A DNA stretch of 64,000 bases from Williamsia sp. DF01-3 (GCF_023051145.1 NZ_JALKFS010000005.1:930001-994000), one strand, 5' to 3'; positions 48,742 to 57,792 are shown, counted from the stretch's first letter. Notes: generated by a model not told the origin, from the letters alone. Program-made: numbers and translations.

Positions 48742-49284
48742 CTAGAAGAACTGGGCGGTGGTGATGCACGGCCGGCCGGCTTCGTCGGCCACCTGATACA
48801 CCGCCCGCGTCTTCTCCGAGATGTCACCTTGCTCCCACGAGAATGCCACGATCACCTCGGCTTGGGCAGAGGGCGCAGGGCGCGGCACCACCGCCATCGA
48901 ATCGATGGTCAAGGTGCTCGACGAGTTACGCGTCTTGAGCTGGTCGGTGGACGTGATCAGGTCGGGCAACGTCTTCTTGGCGAACTCGCCACAGCTGTTC
49001 GCCTTGAACACCGCAACCTGCTCGTCCGCGGTCGCCGGGCCGACGTCGTACATGCTGCGCGTCACCGCGGTCGCGACGTCGCGGGCCTGCTGATCGGTGA
49101 TCGCCGGGCCTGCCGGCGTCGTCGGTGACCGTGTCTCGCCGTCACCGTTGTCGGGAGCGGTGAGTGTCGCGACGACGGCGGTGAGGGCCACGAGCACGAT
49201 CAGCACGCCGCCGAGGACCAGTAGCAGTCGGAGGCGGCGGTGTGACCCGGGCGGACGGGTCGGGCGCACATGTAGGTCTGTCAT
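48742..49284 (-). CDS. Membrane-anchored protein, Mce-associated-like
   Basis: A 180-residue protein with a short cytosolic N-terminus, one membrane helix (LLLVLGGVLIVLVALTAVVA) and an external domain with a cone-fold-like sequence containing two cysteines. The ATG at 49284 overlaps the stop of the upstream gene by one base. The two neighbours share the same architecture and are probably a paralogous pair. They resemble Mce-associated membrane proteins in layout, but no mce genes are nearby, so the name is tentative. Confidence 0.65.
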   Translation of the reverse strand: MTDLHVRPTRPPGSHRRLRLLLVLGGVLIVLVALTAVVATLTAPDNGDGETRSPTTPAGPAITDQQARDVATAVTRSMYDVGPATADEQVAVFKANSCGEFAKKTLPDLITSTDQLKTRNSSSTLTIDSMAVVPRPAPSAQAEVIVAFSWEQGDISEKTRAVYQVADEAGRPCITTAQFF

Positions 49285-49841
49285 CACAGCACCTTCATCA
49301 TGTTGACGCACAGGGGGATTGCGGAACGGCTCACGGTGAACTCGATGGCAGCGGGTTCGATGGGGGCCGGTTCGGCGTCGTCTTGACTCGCGGACACCTC
49401 GAAGACCGCCAGCACGGTCACCGACTCCGCGTCTTGCCGGGCGATGCCGTAGTGCGCGTTGCTGGTCACCAGGCTGCGGCCCGTGGTGGTGACAGTCTGC
49501 AGCAGCGAATCGGCGGTGTCGTTCCACTCCTGAAGGGCCGTTCCACAGAGCAGGGCCTGCGCGGACTTCATCGTCGATCTGATGGTGTCAGGAGTGAAGT
49601 TGTAGATCGATTCCGTAGTGGCGCGCACCGTGTCGAGGATGGTGTCTTCGTTCGACACGGCGGTAGACGCGGAGGGAGCGCTGGCAGGCGAATCGTCTTC
49701 GCCCACAACCGACCACGTGATCATCCACGTTGCGGTGACCACCACCGCGACCACCACCAGGGCGGCGGCGAACAACGCGGGGGCGGCGCGGCGTTGGCCG
49801 CCCGGATGTGGTGATGTGGGCGTCGACCGGGGAGATGTCAT
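49284..49841 (-). CDS. Membrane-anchored protein, Mce-associated-like (pair partner)
   Basis: A 185-residue protein with a Pro/Thr-rich N-terminus, one membrane helix (ALFAAALVVVAVVVTATWMI) and an outer domain with two cysteines (ALLCGTALQEW, AIPLCVNMMKVL). I prefer the ATG at 49841 over an in-frame ATG at 49895, which would overlap gatD. The overall arrangement parallels the next gene. Function unknown; the two may act as a complex. Confidence 0.65.
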   Translation of the reverse strand: MTSPRSTPTSPHPGGQRRAAPALFAAALVVVAVVVTATWMITWSVVGEDDSPASAPSASTAVSNEDTILDTVRATTESIYNFTPDTIRSTMKSAQALLCGTALQEWNDTADSLLQTVTTTGRSLVTSNAHYGIARQDAESVTVLAVFEVSASQDDAEPAPIEPAAIEFTVSRSAIPLCVNMMKVL

Positions 49842-49863
49842 CGGTGTCGGGGTCTGGAGTTGT

Positions 49864-50589
49864 TCACCCTCGACGGCCCGCGGCAAGGCGCTCACGGCGC
49901 AGCAGATCGACCTCTGCCAACGGCAGTGGATCGAGTTGTTCGACGCCCAGTGCGCGGGCGAGCAGCATGTCGGCCAGCTCGGGATTGCGGGCCAGGGCAG
50001 GGCCGTGCATGTAGGTTCCGATCACCGAACCCTGCACCACGCCTTCCACCTTCTCGCCCGCGCCGTTGCCGACCCCGTGCTTCACCTTGCCCAGCGCATG
50101 GGCGTCCGGCCCGAGAGTGGTTCCACCGCGGTGGTTTTCGAATCCCGTCAGTGGGGTGGTGAGCCCGGAGGCCGGTGACGGTTCGGTGATCAGCTCACCG
50201 ATGCTGCGTTTGTCCTGCGGTGTGGTGGTCACGTCGAGCATCGAGATCCCCTCGACGCGCTCACCGGAAGATGTCTCGTACCAGTGCCCGAGTACCTGGA
50301 TGGCGGCACAGATGGCGAGAACGGGCCGACCTGCTTCTGCCGCGCGCTGCAGGCCCGGATATTTGGTCAGGTGTCGCGTGGCCAGCCGTTGTGCGTAGTC
50401 CTCGGCGCCGCCGAGGGTATAGACGTCTAGCGATTCGGGCACGGGATCGGTGAGGTTGATCTGGATGATCTCCGCCTCGATGCCTCGCATGCGTGCGCGC
50501 TGGCGCAACACCAGGGCGTTACCGCCGTCGCCGTAGGTGCCCATCACATCGGGGAGTACTAGTCCGATGCGCAATGTGGAGTCGGACAT
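49864..50589 (-). CDS. gatD: Lipid II isoglutaminyl synthase, glutamine amidotransferase subunit GatD
   Basis: A 241-residue class I glutamine amidotransferase of the CobQ-like type. The nucleophile is Cys94 (LAICAAIQVLG) and His195 is in GTYMHGPALARN. With MurT it amidates D-isoglutamate of lipid II to D-isoglutamine. The start at 50589 overlaps the murT stop by one base. The old name is cobQ2, but there are no cobalamin genes here. Confidence 0.94.
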   Translation of the reverse strand: MSDSTLRIGLVLPDVMGTYGDGGNALVLRQRARMRGIEAEIIQINLTDPVPESLDVYTLGGAEDYAQRLATRHLTKYPGLQRAAEAGRPVLAICAAIQVLGHWYETSSGERVEGISMLDVTTTPQDKRSIGELITEPSPASGLTTPLTGFENHRGGTTLGPDAHALGKVKHGVGNGAGEKVEGVVQGSVIGTYMHGPALARNPELADMLLARALGVEQLDPLPLAEVDLLRRERLAAGRRG

Positions 50590-51860
50590 CAGCGAATTCC
50601 CTTCTGCGCGCGCGCCAATGCGTTGTTGAGGTCGCGAAAAGCGGTGTAGTTGGCGAGTACCTCCACCCGGCCGGGCGGGCAGGACTCGATGGCGGCCATC
50701 GGATCACCGATGGTGGTGTGCTCGGCGCCCGCATAGATCAACCGGACACCGAGGTCGGTGGCGCGTTCGCCGGAAGCGACCACCTGCATGTTCTCGAACG
50801 CTTCGAAACGGACGTCCCACAGCCACGAGAGGTCCTCGCCGTCCGGCACCTGGCCGTTGACGGCGATGACCAGGCCGTCGGCGTCCTGGTCGATCATCGC
50901 CATCGCTTCCTGCCATCCCGCAGGGTTTTTCGCCAGCAGCATGCGGACGCGATGTCGGCCGATCTGCTGTACCGAGTATCGGCCCGCGACCTCGCCGACG
51001 GTGCCCACCGCGGCAATGGCTTTCGCGGGGTCGGCGCCCATTGCCACTGCCGCGGCAACGGCCTGCGCCGCGTTACCGCGGTTGGCGTTGCCGGGCACTG
51101 CGAGCGTCATCGGGTGCTCGAAACCGTCTGGTCCGTAGAGGTTCTTGTCGTCGAACCACCAGTCGGGGGCCGGCCGCTCGAAATCGGTTCCGGTGGAATA
51201 CCAGTGGGAACCGTCACGCAGAATCGGCTCACCCGAACGGGGACAGCTCACCGAATCGCCGGCCCATCCTGCGCCCGCAGCGACCCACACCACCTTCGGT
51301 GCGTCGTAGGCGGCGGAGGTCACCAGCACGTCATCGCAGTTGGCGATCACGGTGGTCTCCGGGTGCCGTGCGATCCCGTCACGCAACCGGCGCTCGATCA
51401 TGTTGATCTCGCCGACCCGATCGAGCTGGTCTCGTGAGAGGTTCAGCAAGATAAGCGCTTCGGGGTTCACGGCGTCGCTCACGTGGGGGACGTGCAGTTC
51501 GTCTACTTCCAACGCAGCCCACTCGGCGGGCCGGTTCAACGACAGGGCGGCGACGATGCCCGCGTCCATGTTGGCGCCGTCGGCCTGCGAAGCCACCTCA
51601 CCGAGATCGGCCAGCGCTGCCGCCGTCATACGGGTGGTGGTCGATTTTCCGTTCGTTCCGGTGACGACCACCGATCGCTTCCCGCGCGCGAGCGCAGCCA
51701 TCAGGGTGGGGTCGATCTTGAGGGCCACCAGGCCGCCGATCATCGAGCCCTTCCCGCGACCGGTTTTCTGCGACGCCCATCGCGCCGTGGCAGCGGCTCG
51801 CAGGGCGAGTCGTGCCCGCATCGGCAAGCCTGTGGAACTCTTTCGGTCCTCGTCACGCAT
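50589..51860 (-). CDS. murT: Lipid II isoglutaminyl synthase subunit MurT
   Basis: A 423-residue Mur-ligase-like protein: P-loop VVVTGTNGKSTTTRM near residue 65, then the central domain, then a C-terminal DUF1727 domain that contacts GatD. Most Gram-positive MurT proteins carry a four-cysteine zinc ribbon in the central domain. Here the equivalent segment (SVSCPRSGEPILRDG, then WYSTGTDFERPAPDWW) has only one cysteine, so the ribbon is lost, apparently as in related actinobacteria. Start ATG 51860. Confidence 0.94.
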   Translation of the reverse strand: MRDEDRKSSTGLPMRARLALRAAATARWASQKTGRGKGSMIGGLVALKIDPTLMAALARGKRSVVVTGTNGKSTTTRMTAAALADLGEVASQADGANMDAGIVAALSLNRPAEWAALEVDELHVPHVSDAVNPEALILLNLSRDQLDRVGEINMIERRLRDGIARHPETTVIANCDDVLVTSAAYDAPKVVWVAAGAGWAGDSVSCPRSGEPILRDGSHWYSTGTDFERPAPDWWFDDKNLYGPDGFEHPMTLAVPGNANRGNAAQAVAAAVAMGADPAKAIAAVGTVGEVAGRYSVQQIGRHRVRMLLAKNPAGWQEAMAMIDQDADGLVIAVNGQVPDGEDLSWLWDVRFEAFENMQVVASGERATDLGVRLIYAGAEHTTIGDPMAAIESCPPGRVEVLANYTAFRDLNNALARAQKGIR

Positions 51861-51907
51861 GGCTGCGAGTTTGTCATATGCCGCCCGGCGTCCGCCGTAT
51901 GTGCAAG

Positions 51908-52846
51908 TCAGGGGACCGCCATCGGTTCGTCCGTGGACGAGGGTTCGACGTCCTTATCTTTGGCGGGTTTCGACTTGGCTCCGGTCACTCCCGCGAAGCA
52001 GCCGATGATCACCACTGCTCCGCCGACCAACTCCCAGACCGTCGGTGTCTCCCCGAGAATCGCCCAGGCCGCGCTGATGCCGACTATCGGGACGAGCAAC
52101 GAGAACGGTGCGACCTTGGATGCCGGATGCCGTGTCATCAGGTATGCCCAGAGCCCTGCGCCGCCGATGGTGCCGAGAACCACGATGTAGGCCAGGCCAC
52201 CGAGGGCCACGAGGCCTGTGTGCGTTCCCACTGTGGCGATCGACTCGAACCCGGCGGACGGTCCCTCGACAGCCAAGCTGAGGGCATAGAGCGGGATCGG
52301 TGGGATCACGGACATCCACAACGCCATGTAGAGGGCGTTGCGGGGGTGGGCAAGCCGTGACCCGATGTTGCCGAAGGCCCAGCCGAGCCCGGCGAGAAGT
52401 GTGAGCAGGACCGGGATCAATCCCGCAGAGGCCCCGTGTGCGGCGCGGTCCACGCCGATCACCACCATGCCGCCGACGGCCACGGTGATCCCGACCGTCT
52501 GCCGCAGCGACATCTTCTCGCCGAGCAGGAGGACACACAAGATGACCGTGAACGGAGCCGACGACTGCAGCACCAGGGACGCCAACCCGGTGGGCATGCC
52601 CTGGTCCATCGCGAGGAACAGGAAAGCGAATTGCAGCGTGCCGAAACCGAATCCGTAGAGCAGGAACCAGCGCAGGGGAACGTCGGGTCGCGGTACGAAC
52701 AGGATCACCGGAATGGCCATCACGGCAAAACGCAACGCCGCGAAGAACAGTGGCGGGAAGTGTTCGAGCCCGGCGTGGATCGCGAGGAAGTTCAGGCCCC
52801 AGAACACCACGACGGTCAGTGCCAGCAGGCGATCGCGGAGTGTCAT
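51908..52846 (-). CDS. EamA/DMT-family exporter
   Basis: A 312-residue membrane protein with ten membrane segments arranged in two EamA repeats (VVFWGLNFLAIHAGLEHFPP in the first; AGLGWAFGNIGSRLA in the second). It probably exports an amino acid, metabolite or drug. I chose the ATG at 52846 (MTLRDRLLALTVVVFWG). The C-terminus is a charged tail. The 70 AT-richer bases upstream are a likely promoter, with TTTAAT near 52890. Confidence 0.9.
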   Translation of the reverse strand: MTLRDRLLALTVVVFWGLNFLAIHAGLEHFPPLFFAALRFAVMAIPVILFVPRPDVPLRWFLLYGFGFGTLQFAFLFLAMDQGMPTGLASLVLQSSAPFTVILCVLLLGEKMSLRQTVGITVAVGGMVVIGVDRAAHGASAGLIPVLLTLLAGLGWAFGNIGSRLAHPRNALYMALWMSVIPPIPLYALSLAVEGPSAGFESIATVGTHTGLVALGGLAYIVVLGTIGGAGLWAYLMTRHPASKVAPFSLLVPIVGISAAWAILGETPTVWELVGGAVVIIGCFAGVTGAKSKPAKDKDVEPSSTDEPMAVP

Positions 52847-52916
52847 GGGGACAATTCTCGGGGCAACCAAAGGTTCAGTTCAATCGAATTAAAATGCATC
52901 GCTCGTGTAGTTGAAC

Positions 52917-54155
52917 TTAATCTTTGGTGGCGATCGCCCCACACGGTTCATTCGGCCCGAACGCCAGCCAATCGGGCAGCGCCGCGGTGAACTCCGCACG
53001 GATGGCCGGATCGGCCATCGTCCGCCAGTCGACCTGCGTGTCCGCCTCGGGTTCGTACCTGTCCCATTCGACCCAGTTGACCATCTTCAGCAGGGGGAAC
53101 TCGTTGGGCACCGTGGGCGCGAAGATCTGGGTCCACCACGACTTCTTGATCGCGAGGGCGCCGGGACCTTCGGGCTCGCCGGGATTGAACAGAGCTGCGG
53201 TCTCCGGGATCGCCACCGGCTTGTTCCGCTGGGTGCCGTATTCGTCGTAGAAGTCGGGCAACACGGCGTCGTCGCCATTTGCCCCGACATAGCTCCCCGT
53301 CAGTTGCTGTGCGAACTTGTTCGGTTCGGCGAGTTCGTTCTCGCTCCAGGGAAAACGGTTGCCCCAGTGATAGAGCGACATCCCGACCCAATCAACCGAT
53401 TCATCGCCCGGGTAGAAGGCGGCGTAGGGGTCGTCTTCTCGCGTCAGCTGTCCGTTGCGATCACTGTCCAGGTCTGTGAACTCGGCTGTGCCGGGCGCCG
53501 GCGAGTATTCACCGTCAGCGAAGGGATATCCACCGGCATAGCTGGGAGCCCACATCATCGCCGAGCCGGGAGCGGCGGCGTGCACGGCTGCAGCGACGCG
53601 AGCGAAAGTCTCTCTGTAGAGCGCCGGTTGCTGACCCCACGGATACCAGGAACCGTTCATCTCGTGGGCGAAGCGGACGACAACCGGGACTCCGGATTCA
53701 TTGAACTCTGCAAGATCGGCGGCAAAGGCCTCGGCGACCTCGGGGGTGACCGTGCGCAGACCACCCGACGGTTGCACTGTCAGCAACAAGACTTTCCCGT
53801 TTTCGCGGACGGTGTCGACGGTCTGTCTCAGGTCGGCTCGCGCGGCATCGTCGTAGGGGATCTCGGTGAAGAACACCGTCACCGCAGGATGGCTACCGAG
53901 GCTCTCCGAGTAGTCCGCGATCGTTGTCTTCTCCCAGTCGAAACTGGCGCCGTACCAGACCCCTGTGGACGGTGACACGGATTCTGCAACCGCTGCGGCG
54001 CAGTCTGTTGCCTTGCCGTCGGCTTCCGAGTCGGACGTCACGTACATGTTGCCGACTCCGATGATCAAGGCAATGAGCCCCGCGCCGATGGGCGCCCAGA
54101 ACGTCCTGACGAAGTAGCCGAGCCGGCCGAAGAACCTTTTGAGATGACTCGTCAC
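52917..54155 (-). CDS. Membrane-anchored glycoside hydrolase, GH26-like
   Basis: A 412-residue protein with one N-terminal membrane helix (FWAPIGAGLIALIIGVGNMY) and an extracytoplasmic (beta/alpha)8 domain. The acid/base Glu is probably in VVRFAHEMNGSWYPWG and the nucleophile Glu in KPVAIPETAALFN, as in GH26 beta-mannanase-like enzymes. I set the start at GTG 54155, which overlaps the upstream stop by four bases (GTGA). The substrate is unknown; a surface or matrix polysaccharide is likely. Confidence 0.85.
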   Translation of the reverse strand: MTSHLKRFFGRLGYFVRTFWAPIGAGLIALIIGVGNMYVTSDSEADGKATDCAAAVAESVSPSTGVWYGASFDWEKTTIADYSESLGSHPAVTVFFTEIPYDDAARADLRQTVDTVRENGKVLLLTVQPSGGLRTVTPEVAEAFAADLAEFNESGVPVVVRFAHEMNGSWYPWGQQPALYRETFARVAAAVHAAAPGSAMMWAPSYAGGYPFADGEYSPAPGTAEFTDLDSDRNGQLTREDDPYAAFYPGDESVDWVGMSLYHWGNRFPWSENELAEPNKFAQQLTGSYVGANGDDAVLPDFYDEYGTQRNKPVAIPETAALFNPGEPEGPGALAIKKSWWTQIFAPTVPNEFPLLKMVNWVEWDRYEPEADTQVDWRTMADPAIRAEFTAALPDWLAFGPNEPCGAIATKD

Positions 54156-54604
54156 TCTGCTGACGATATCGAATGTGCGCGCACGCGGACCCATTCCAAG
54201 GTCAAAGTTGTGCCCGATGCTTCCTTCAAAAATGTCGGACGGTCACACAGGGCCCGGATGAGGGGAAGACCTCGACCACGGAATCGATTGCCAGCCGGCG
54301 GGCGCCACTGCCCACGGTCGGAGATGGTTACCGCCAGATGGTCGCTCGACGGCGCGTGACTGGCCTCGATCGTCATGGTTCCGGGTTCGGCCTCGCCTGC
54401 GTAGGCGTGTTCTGCAGCGTTGGCCAGTGCCTCGTACGACGCGAGAATGATCGCGTACATGTGCTCGTCCGAGATCGCGAAGTTGTCGCTGAGCCACTCG
54501 CCGAACTCGTGACGCAGGTGACCGGCTCCTGCCGCCGTCGCCGGCACGTCGGTGCGGCTGAACGCGGGGCCGTCGTACAAGTCTGCTACCGGTTGGAGGG
54601 ACAT
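54152..54604 (-). CDS. Anti-sigma-factor-type ATP-binding protein (RsbW-like)
   Basis: A 150-residue GHKL ATPase domain without histidine-kinase parts. The N box is ASYEALANAAEHAYAG, with G-box-like VTISDRGQWRPP and GRGLPLIRALCD. Proteins of this kind inhibit sigma factors or phosphorylate anti-anti-sigma partners. No sigma factor gene is adjacent. The downstream glycosidase start overlaps its stop, so the two are coupled. ATG at 54604. Confidence 0.85.
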   Translation of the reverse strand: MSLQPVADLYDGPAFSRTDVPATAAGAGHLRHEFGEWLSDNFAISDEHMYAIILASYEALANAAEHAYAGEAEPGTMTIEASHAPSSDHLAVTISDRGQWRPPAGNRFRGRGLPLIRALCDRPTFLKEASGTTLTLEWVRVRAHSISSAE

Positions 54605-54839
54605 CTCATTCGCCTACCCATCCGCAGTCGAAGTATTCGTAACTGCTGCGAGTACCCGGACTTTTGTGGCCTTCGTCACTGTCCAAGAGTTCACGGAGCA
54701 GCTGCGAAGAGTCTTTCGATAGCCGATCCGGCCGCTGAGTCGTTGGTACAGTCAGGTGATTTTTCGGTGGTGCGGGCGCAGAGCGCCGCTACACATCACG
54801 GCTGTCGGGGGGCGGCCAGTACGTCGATGCAGTAGTGAC

Positions 54840-55967
54840 ATGGGGGAGTCCATCACCGTGGAGTTTCTTCGTTCGTGGTGGCGGCAGCCGTTCGACTACC
54901 AGTGGACGGTCAACTACCACCGAGTGCGTGGAACGCTGGCAGTCAATCGCATATCCGTCGGGCTGTGGTGCTGCTGCTTCAGCGTCGGAGCCTTCTGTGC
55001 GCTGACGTCGCCTGCCGGTCCCCGGGGTGGCGTTGCGATCGACATCCTCGTCGGCGTACTCGCTGTCGCCTGTGCAGTCATCGGGGTCGTCTGGCTTGCC
55101 GGGCGTTGGCCCCGCCAGTGGATGACCCGGCTGTTCGTCGTCTACACCGATGTCGGCGTCGCGGTGGTGCTGTTCACCTTCGCGGACCTGTTCATCGCGA
55201 TGATGGGGTGCTCGCTGTTCTCGGTGACCGGTGCGCACGTGACCGCTTTCCACAGTCCGCGGTGGCTGCTCGGGCACCTGAGTTTCGCGACGGCGGTGAC
55301 GCTGGCCCTCTACGCGTGCGTGGTGTTGGGCTCGGATGCGGACAAGGGCATCGCCACGGCGCTGTTGATGGTGCTCCTGCCGGTCCTGCTGGCAGCGCCG
55401 ATCATCATGCAGTCGGGCCTGCTGGATCTGCGCGAGGACGCCAATGGCGCATTCCGGGACCACCTGACCCAGCTACGCAATCGTCGTGGACTCGAGGCGG
55501 GATTCCATCAGCTCCAGTACAGCGGGATCCCGGTGGGGCTGGCCGTGCTGATGCTCGACATCGACGGCTTCAAACAGATCAACGACCAGCACGGACACAG
55601 CGGTGGAGACGCGGTACTCGAACTCGTCGCGGCCCGGCTGGTGGATGTCGCCGGTACTCACGCGCTGATCGCCCGAGTGGGCGGCGAGGAGTTCGCGATC
55701 ACGCTCGTCGGCACCCCCGAGCAGGCGATCGCATTGGCGCATCGGGTGCGTTCGACGCTGCACAACACGGACGATCGACATCCGATCACGGTGAGCGTCG
55801 GGGTTGCGGTCGCCACCCACCAGCAGCTGCGGGCGAACAAGCGGCAGCCGAGCACCGCAACCCTGAGGGCGCTGATGAGGTCTGCGGACGTTGCCATGTA
55901 TCAGGCGAAAAAGCTTGGTGGTAATGGTGTTTCGGTTGATTCCGATCTCGATGACGCGACCTGCTGA
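54840..55967 (+). CDS. Membrane diguanylate cyclase (GGDEF domain)
   Basis: A 375-residue protein. The N-terminal 190 residues hold about six membrane helices. A complete GGDEF domain follows: DHLTQLRNRRGLEAG, LMLDIDGFKQINDQHGHSGG, the active-site ARVGGEEFAITLVG, and a C-terminal SADVAMYQAKK. Synthesis of c-di-GMP is expected, and no EAL domain is fused. I set the start at the ATG at 54840 over a longer in-frame extension. Its stop region pairs with the convergent epimerase stop region in a hairpin. Confidence 0.92.
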   Translation: MGESITVEFLRSWWRQPFDYQWTVNYHRVRGTLAVNRISVGLWCCCFSVGAFCALTSPAGPRGGVAIDILVGVLAVACAVIGVVWLAGRWPRQWMTRLFVVYTDVGVAVVLFTFADLFIAMMGCSLFSVTGAHVTAFHSPRWLLGHLSFATAVTLALYACVVLGSDADKGIATALLMVLLPVLLAAPIIMQSGLLDLREDANGAFRDHLTQLRNRRGLEAGFHQLQYSGIPVGLAVLMLDIDGFKQINDQHGHSGGDAVLELVAARLVDVAGTHALIARVGGEEFAITLVGTPEQAIALAHRVRSTLHNTDDRHPITVSVGVAVATHQQLRANKRQPSTATLRALMRSADVAMYQAKKLGGNGVSVDSDLDDATC

Positions 55968-55980
55968 TCGCGGGGATCAG
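55964..55980. terminator. Hairpin spanning both convergent stop codons
   Basis: CTGATC at 55964-55969 pairs perfectly with GATCAG at 55975-55980 (5-base loop). The two arms contain the stop codons of the diguanylate cyclase and the epimerase. A weak candidate for a shared terminator. Confidence 0.4.
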
Positions 55981-56900
55981 TGGGGATCGGCCAATAGGTC
56001 GCGCGCCATCTGCTGGTATCCCTCGCGAACGCTCGGGTAACGGGGTTGCCAGTTCGCCGCATCCCGGAAGCGCGCGTTGGACGCCCGGATCGACCGGGTC
56101 ATCGATGTCAGTCGATCCCCCAGGAGTAGGCCGAGGCGACCGGGACCCTTGATCCAGGCAGCGGCGCCCGTTGCGTCGGCACACGCCTGCGCGTGTTGGT
56201 CCTTGGTGAGAGGCTCGTCGTCGACAACGTTGTAGGTGCCGCCCGGACATGCCAGTGCGGCAGCAACGGCATCGCCCGCGTCAGCGACGTGTATCGACGA
56301 CATGAAACTGCCCCGGGGGCCCGGTACAAAGCCGATGTGGTTTCGGGCGAGGGTCACGATCTGCTCACTGTGAGCTGCGCCGATGCCGTAGAACAGGCCG
56401 AAGCGCAGAACAACCGACCGGCCTCCGTCAGCAGCGAATCGGGCGGCGTTCGCCTCGGCGGCGTGGTTCCCCCTGGTGATCGGGTAGTGATCAACAGGAT
56501 GGTCCTCGTCGATCCATTCGCTGCCGCCGTCCCGATAGAGCATGGCCACCGATTCCTGGATCAACTGCGGCACATCGGCGTCGAGGCAAGCCCGGACCAC
56601 TGTTGCCGATCCCTCGGTGCGCACCCGTTCACACTCACGCCAGGCCGACTGGCGGACGAAGGAAGCGGTCGACGGTAACGCGGTGGCGAGATTGACCACG
56701 GCGTCGTGCCCGGCGATGGCAGCGGTCAGTCCCGGTCTGTCGAACAGTGACACCATCATCGGCCGGGCACCCTGGTCGGCGAGAGCCCGGGCCTTCTCCG
56801 AGCTGCGTGCCATCGCAGTGACGTCGTGCCCGGCTGCGACCATCGAGGGCACCGCGCGAGTGCCCACGGCACCCGTGCCCCCGGTTACGAAGACCCGCAT
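55977..56900 (-). CDS. NAD(P)-dependent epimerase/dehydratase family protein
   Basis: A 307-residue extended short-chain dehydrogenase. The Rossmann motif MRVFVTGGTGAVGTRAVPSM has the TGGTGxxG pattern, and AGHDAVVNLATALP follows. The active-site region reads LIQESVAMLYRDGG, so the usual YxxxK is not obvious; it may be an atypical member. The ATG at 56900 follows GGGGAGGTGG. The substrate is unknown. Confidence 0.85.
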   Translation of the reverse strand: MRVFVTGGTGAVGTRAVPSMVAAGHDVTAMARSSEKARALADQGARPMMVSLFDRPGLTAAIAGHDAVVNLATALPSTASFVRQSAWRECERVRTEGSATVVRACLDADVPQLIQESVAMLYRDGGSEWIDEDHPVDHYPITRGNHAAEANAARFAADGGRSVVLRFGLFYGIGAAHSEQIVTLARNHIGFVPGPRGSFMSSIHVADAGDAVAAALACPGGTYNVVDDEPLTKDQHAQACADATGAAAWIKGPGRLGLLLGDRLTSMTRSIRASNARFRDAANWQPRYPSVREGYQQMARDLLADPH

Positions 56901-57006
56901 GACCACCTCCCCGCCGAAGTCGAATCTGGCCATCACCCAACATAGTTCACCAATGATGAAGTTCCCGGGAAATTGAGCGACCGGCTCACCCCGGCGGGCG
57001 ACACCC

Positions 57007-57213
57007 TCAGTCGTCGATCCATTCCAGTAGATCCCCGGGCTGGCATTCGAGTACTCGGCACATCGCTTCCAGGGTGCTGAATCGAACTGCCTTGGCACGG
57101 CCGTTCTTCAGCACCGCGACATTCGCGGTAGTGAGACCCACACGCTCGGCGAACTCGCCGACGCTCATCTTCCGCTTTGCCAACTCCACGTCGATACGCA
57201 CGACGATCGACAT
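57007..57213 (-). CDS. Small Xre-type helix-turn-helix regulator (YozG-like)
   Basis: A 68-residue single-domain regulator. The helix-turn-helix is MSVGEFAERVGLTTANVAVLKNGRA, with the family end LECQPGDLLEWIDD. The ATG at 57213 overlaps the stop of the upstream DUF2975 gene by one base. Such pairs of small regulator and four-helix membrane protein are widespread, and the regulator probably controls the pair. Confidence 0.92.
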   Translation of the reverse strand: MSIVVRIDVELAKRKMSVGEFAERVGLTTANVAVLKNGRAKAVRFSTLEAMCRVLECQPGDLLEWIDD

Positions 57214-57692
57214 CAGATCACCGCGTCCATGTCCGACCGCAGCGTGGTGGCCTGGCGCAGCAGTGCGCGCATCACGACCATCAACAGGCCCAAGACGGCC
57301 CCGCCCATCAGCATCAGGAAGAGGAGAAGCGGCAAGCCTGGATCGTTCGCATTGAATCCGACGAAGAGGAACACGCCGAGAAGTGTGAGCCAACCGGCGC
57401 CGATCGCCCAGACGATTGCCGTGACCCAGACGAGTGAGGCGTGGGTGAAGATTCGGTCGCTGCGCACCAGAGTGAGCAACTTCCAGGTGCAGATGATGAC
57501 CACCTGGGCGCAGAGCACCCAGAACACGGTGACGGCTGTCGCCGGCCAACGCAGGTAGGCCTGGTCGGGTGCCTCCTCGGCCATGTGCGCGAATTGCCCT
57601 GGCAGGGACATGGTTTGGAACAAGACCAGTATTGCGAAGAGCGATACGAGGAAGACTCGCAGTGCGGTGACGACCCAGCGTTCATTGAACAT
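57213..57692 (-). CDS. DUF2975-family membrane protein
   Basis: A 159-residue membrane protein with four predicted helices (VTALRVFLVSLFAILVLFQ first). A central RSDRIFTHASLVWVTAI motif is typical of DUF2975. It is transcribed with the following helix-turn-helix gene. The promoter upstream places the transcript start at or next to the ATG, so translation may be leaderless. Function unknown. Confidence 0.87.
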   Translation of the reverse strand: MFNERWVVTALRVFLVSLFAILVLFQTMSLPGQFAHMAEEAPDQAYLRWPATAVTVFWVLCAQVVIICTWKLLTLVRSDRIFTHASLVWVTAIVWAIGAGWLTLLGVFLFVGFNANDPGLPLLLFLMLMGGAVLGLLMVVMRALLRQATTLRSDMDAVI

Positions 57693-57698
57693 GCATCG

Positions 57699-57732
57699 AC
57701 TATCACGGCAAATCTATCGAATGTCAATAGAT
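57699..57732 (-). promoter_or_regulatory. Promoter and operator of the DUF2975/HTH pair
   Basis: On the minus strand a perfect TTGACA (57722-57727) is followed by a 17-base spacer and GATAGT (57699-57704), six bases before the ATG. This predicts a leaderless or nearly leaderless mRNA. An inverted repeat TCTAT-N10-ATAGA spans 57713-57732 over the -35 and is a candidate site for the small HTH regulator. Confidence 0.65.
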
Positions 57733-57792
57733 CGCTTGGAGCAACGAACACCGGGTCTGTCCGGTGTCGGCACTACGGGTGAGCTGTGAGAC

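Noticed and set aside
49864-50589. Cobyric acid synthase-like (cobQ) role for the glutamine amidotransferase
   Set aside because: Its partner murT is directly coupled and there are no cobalamin genes, so it is GatD.
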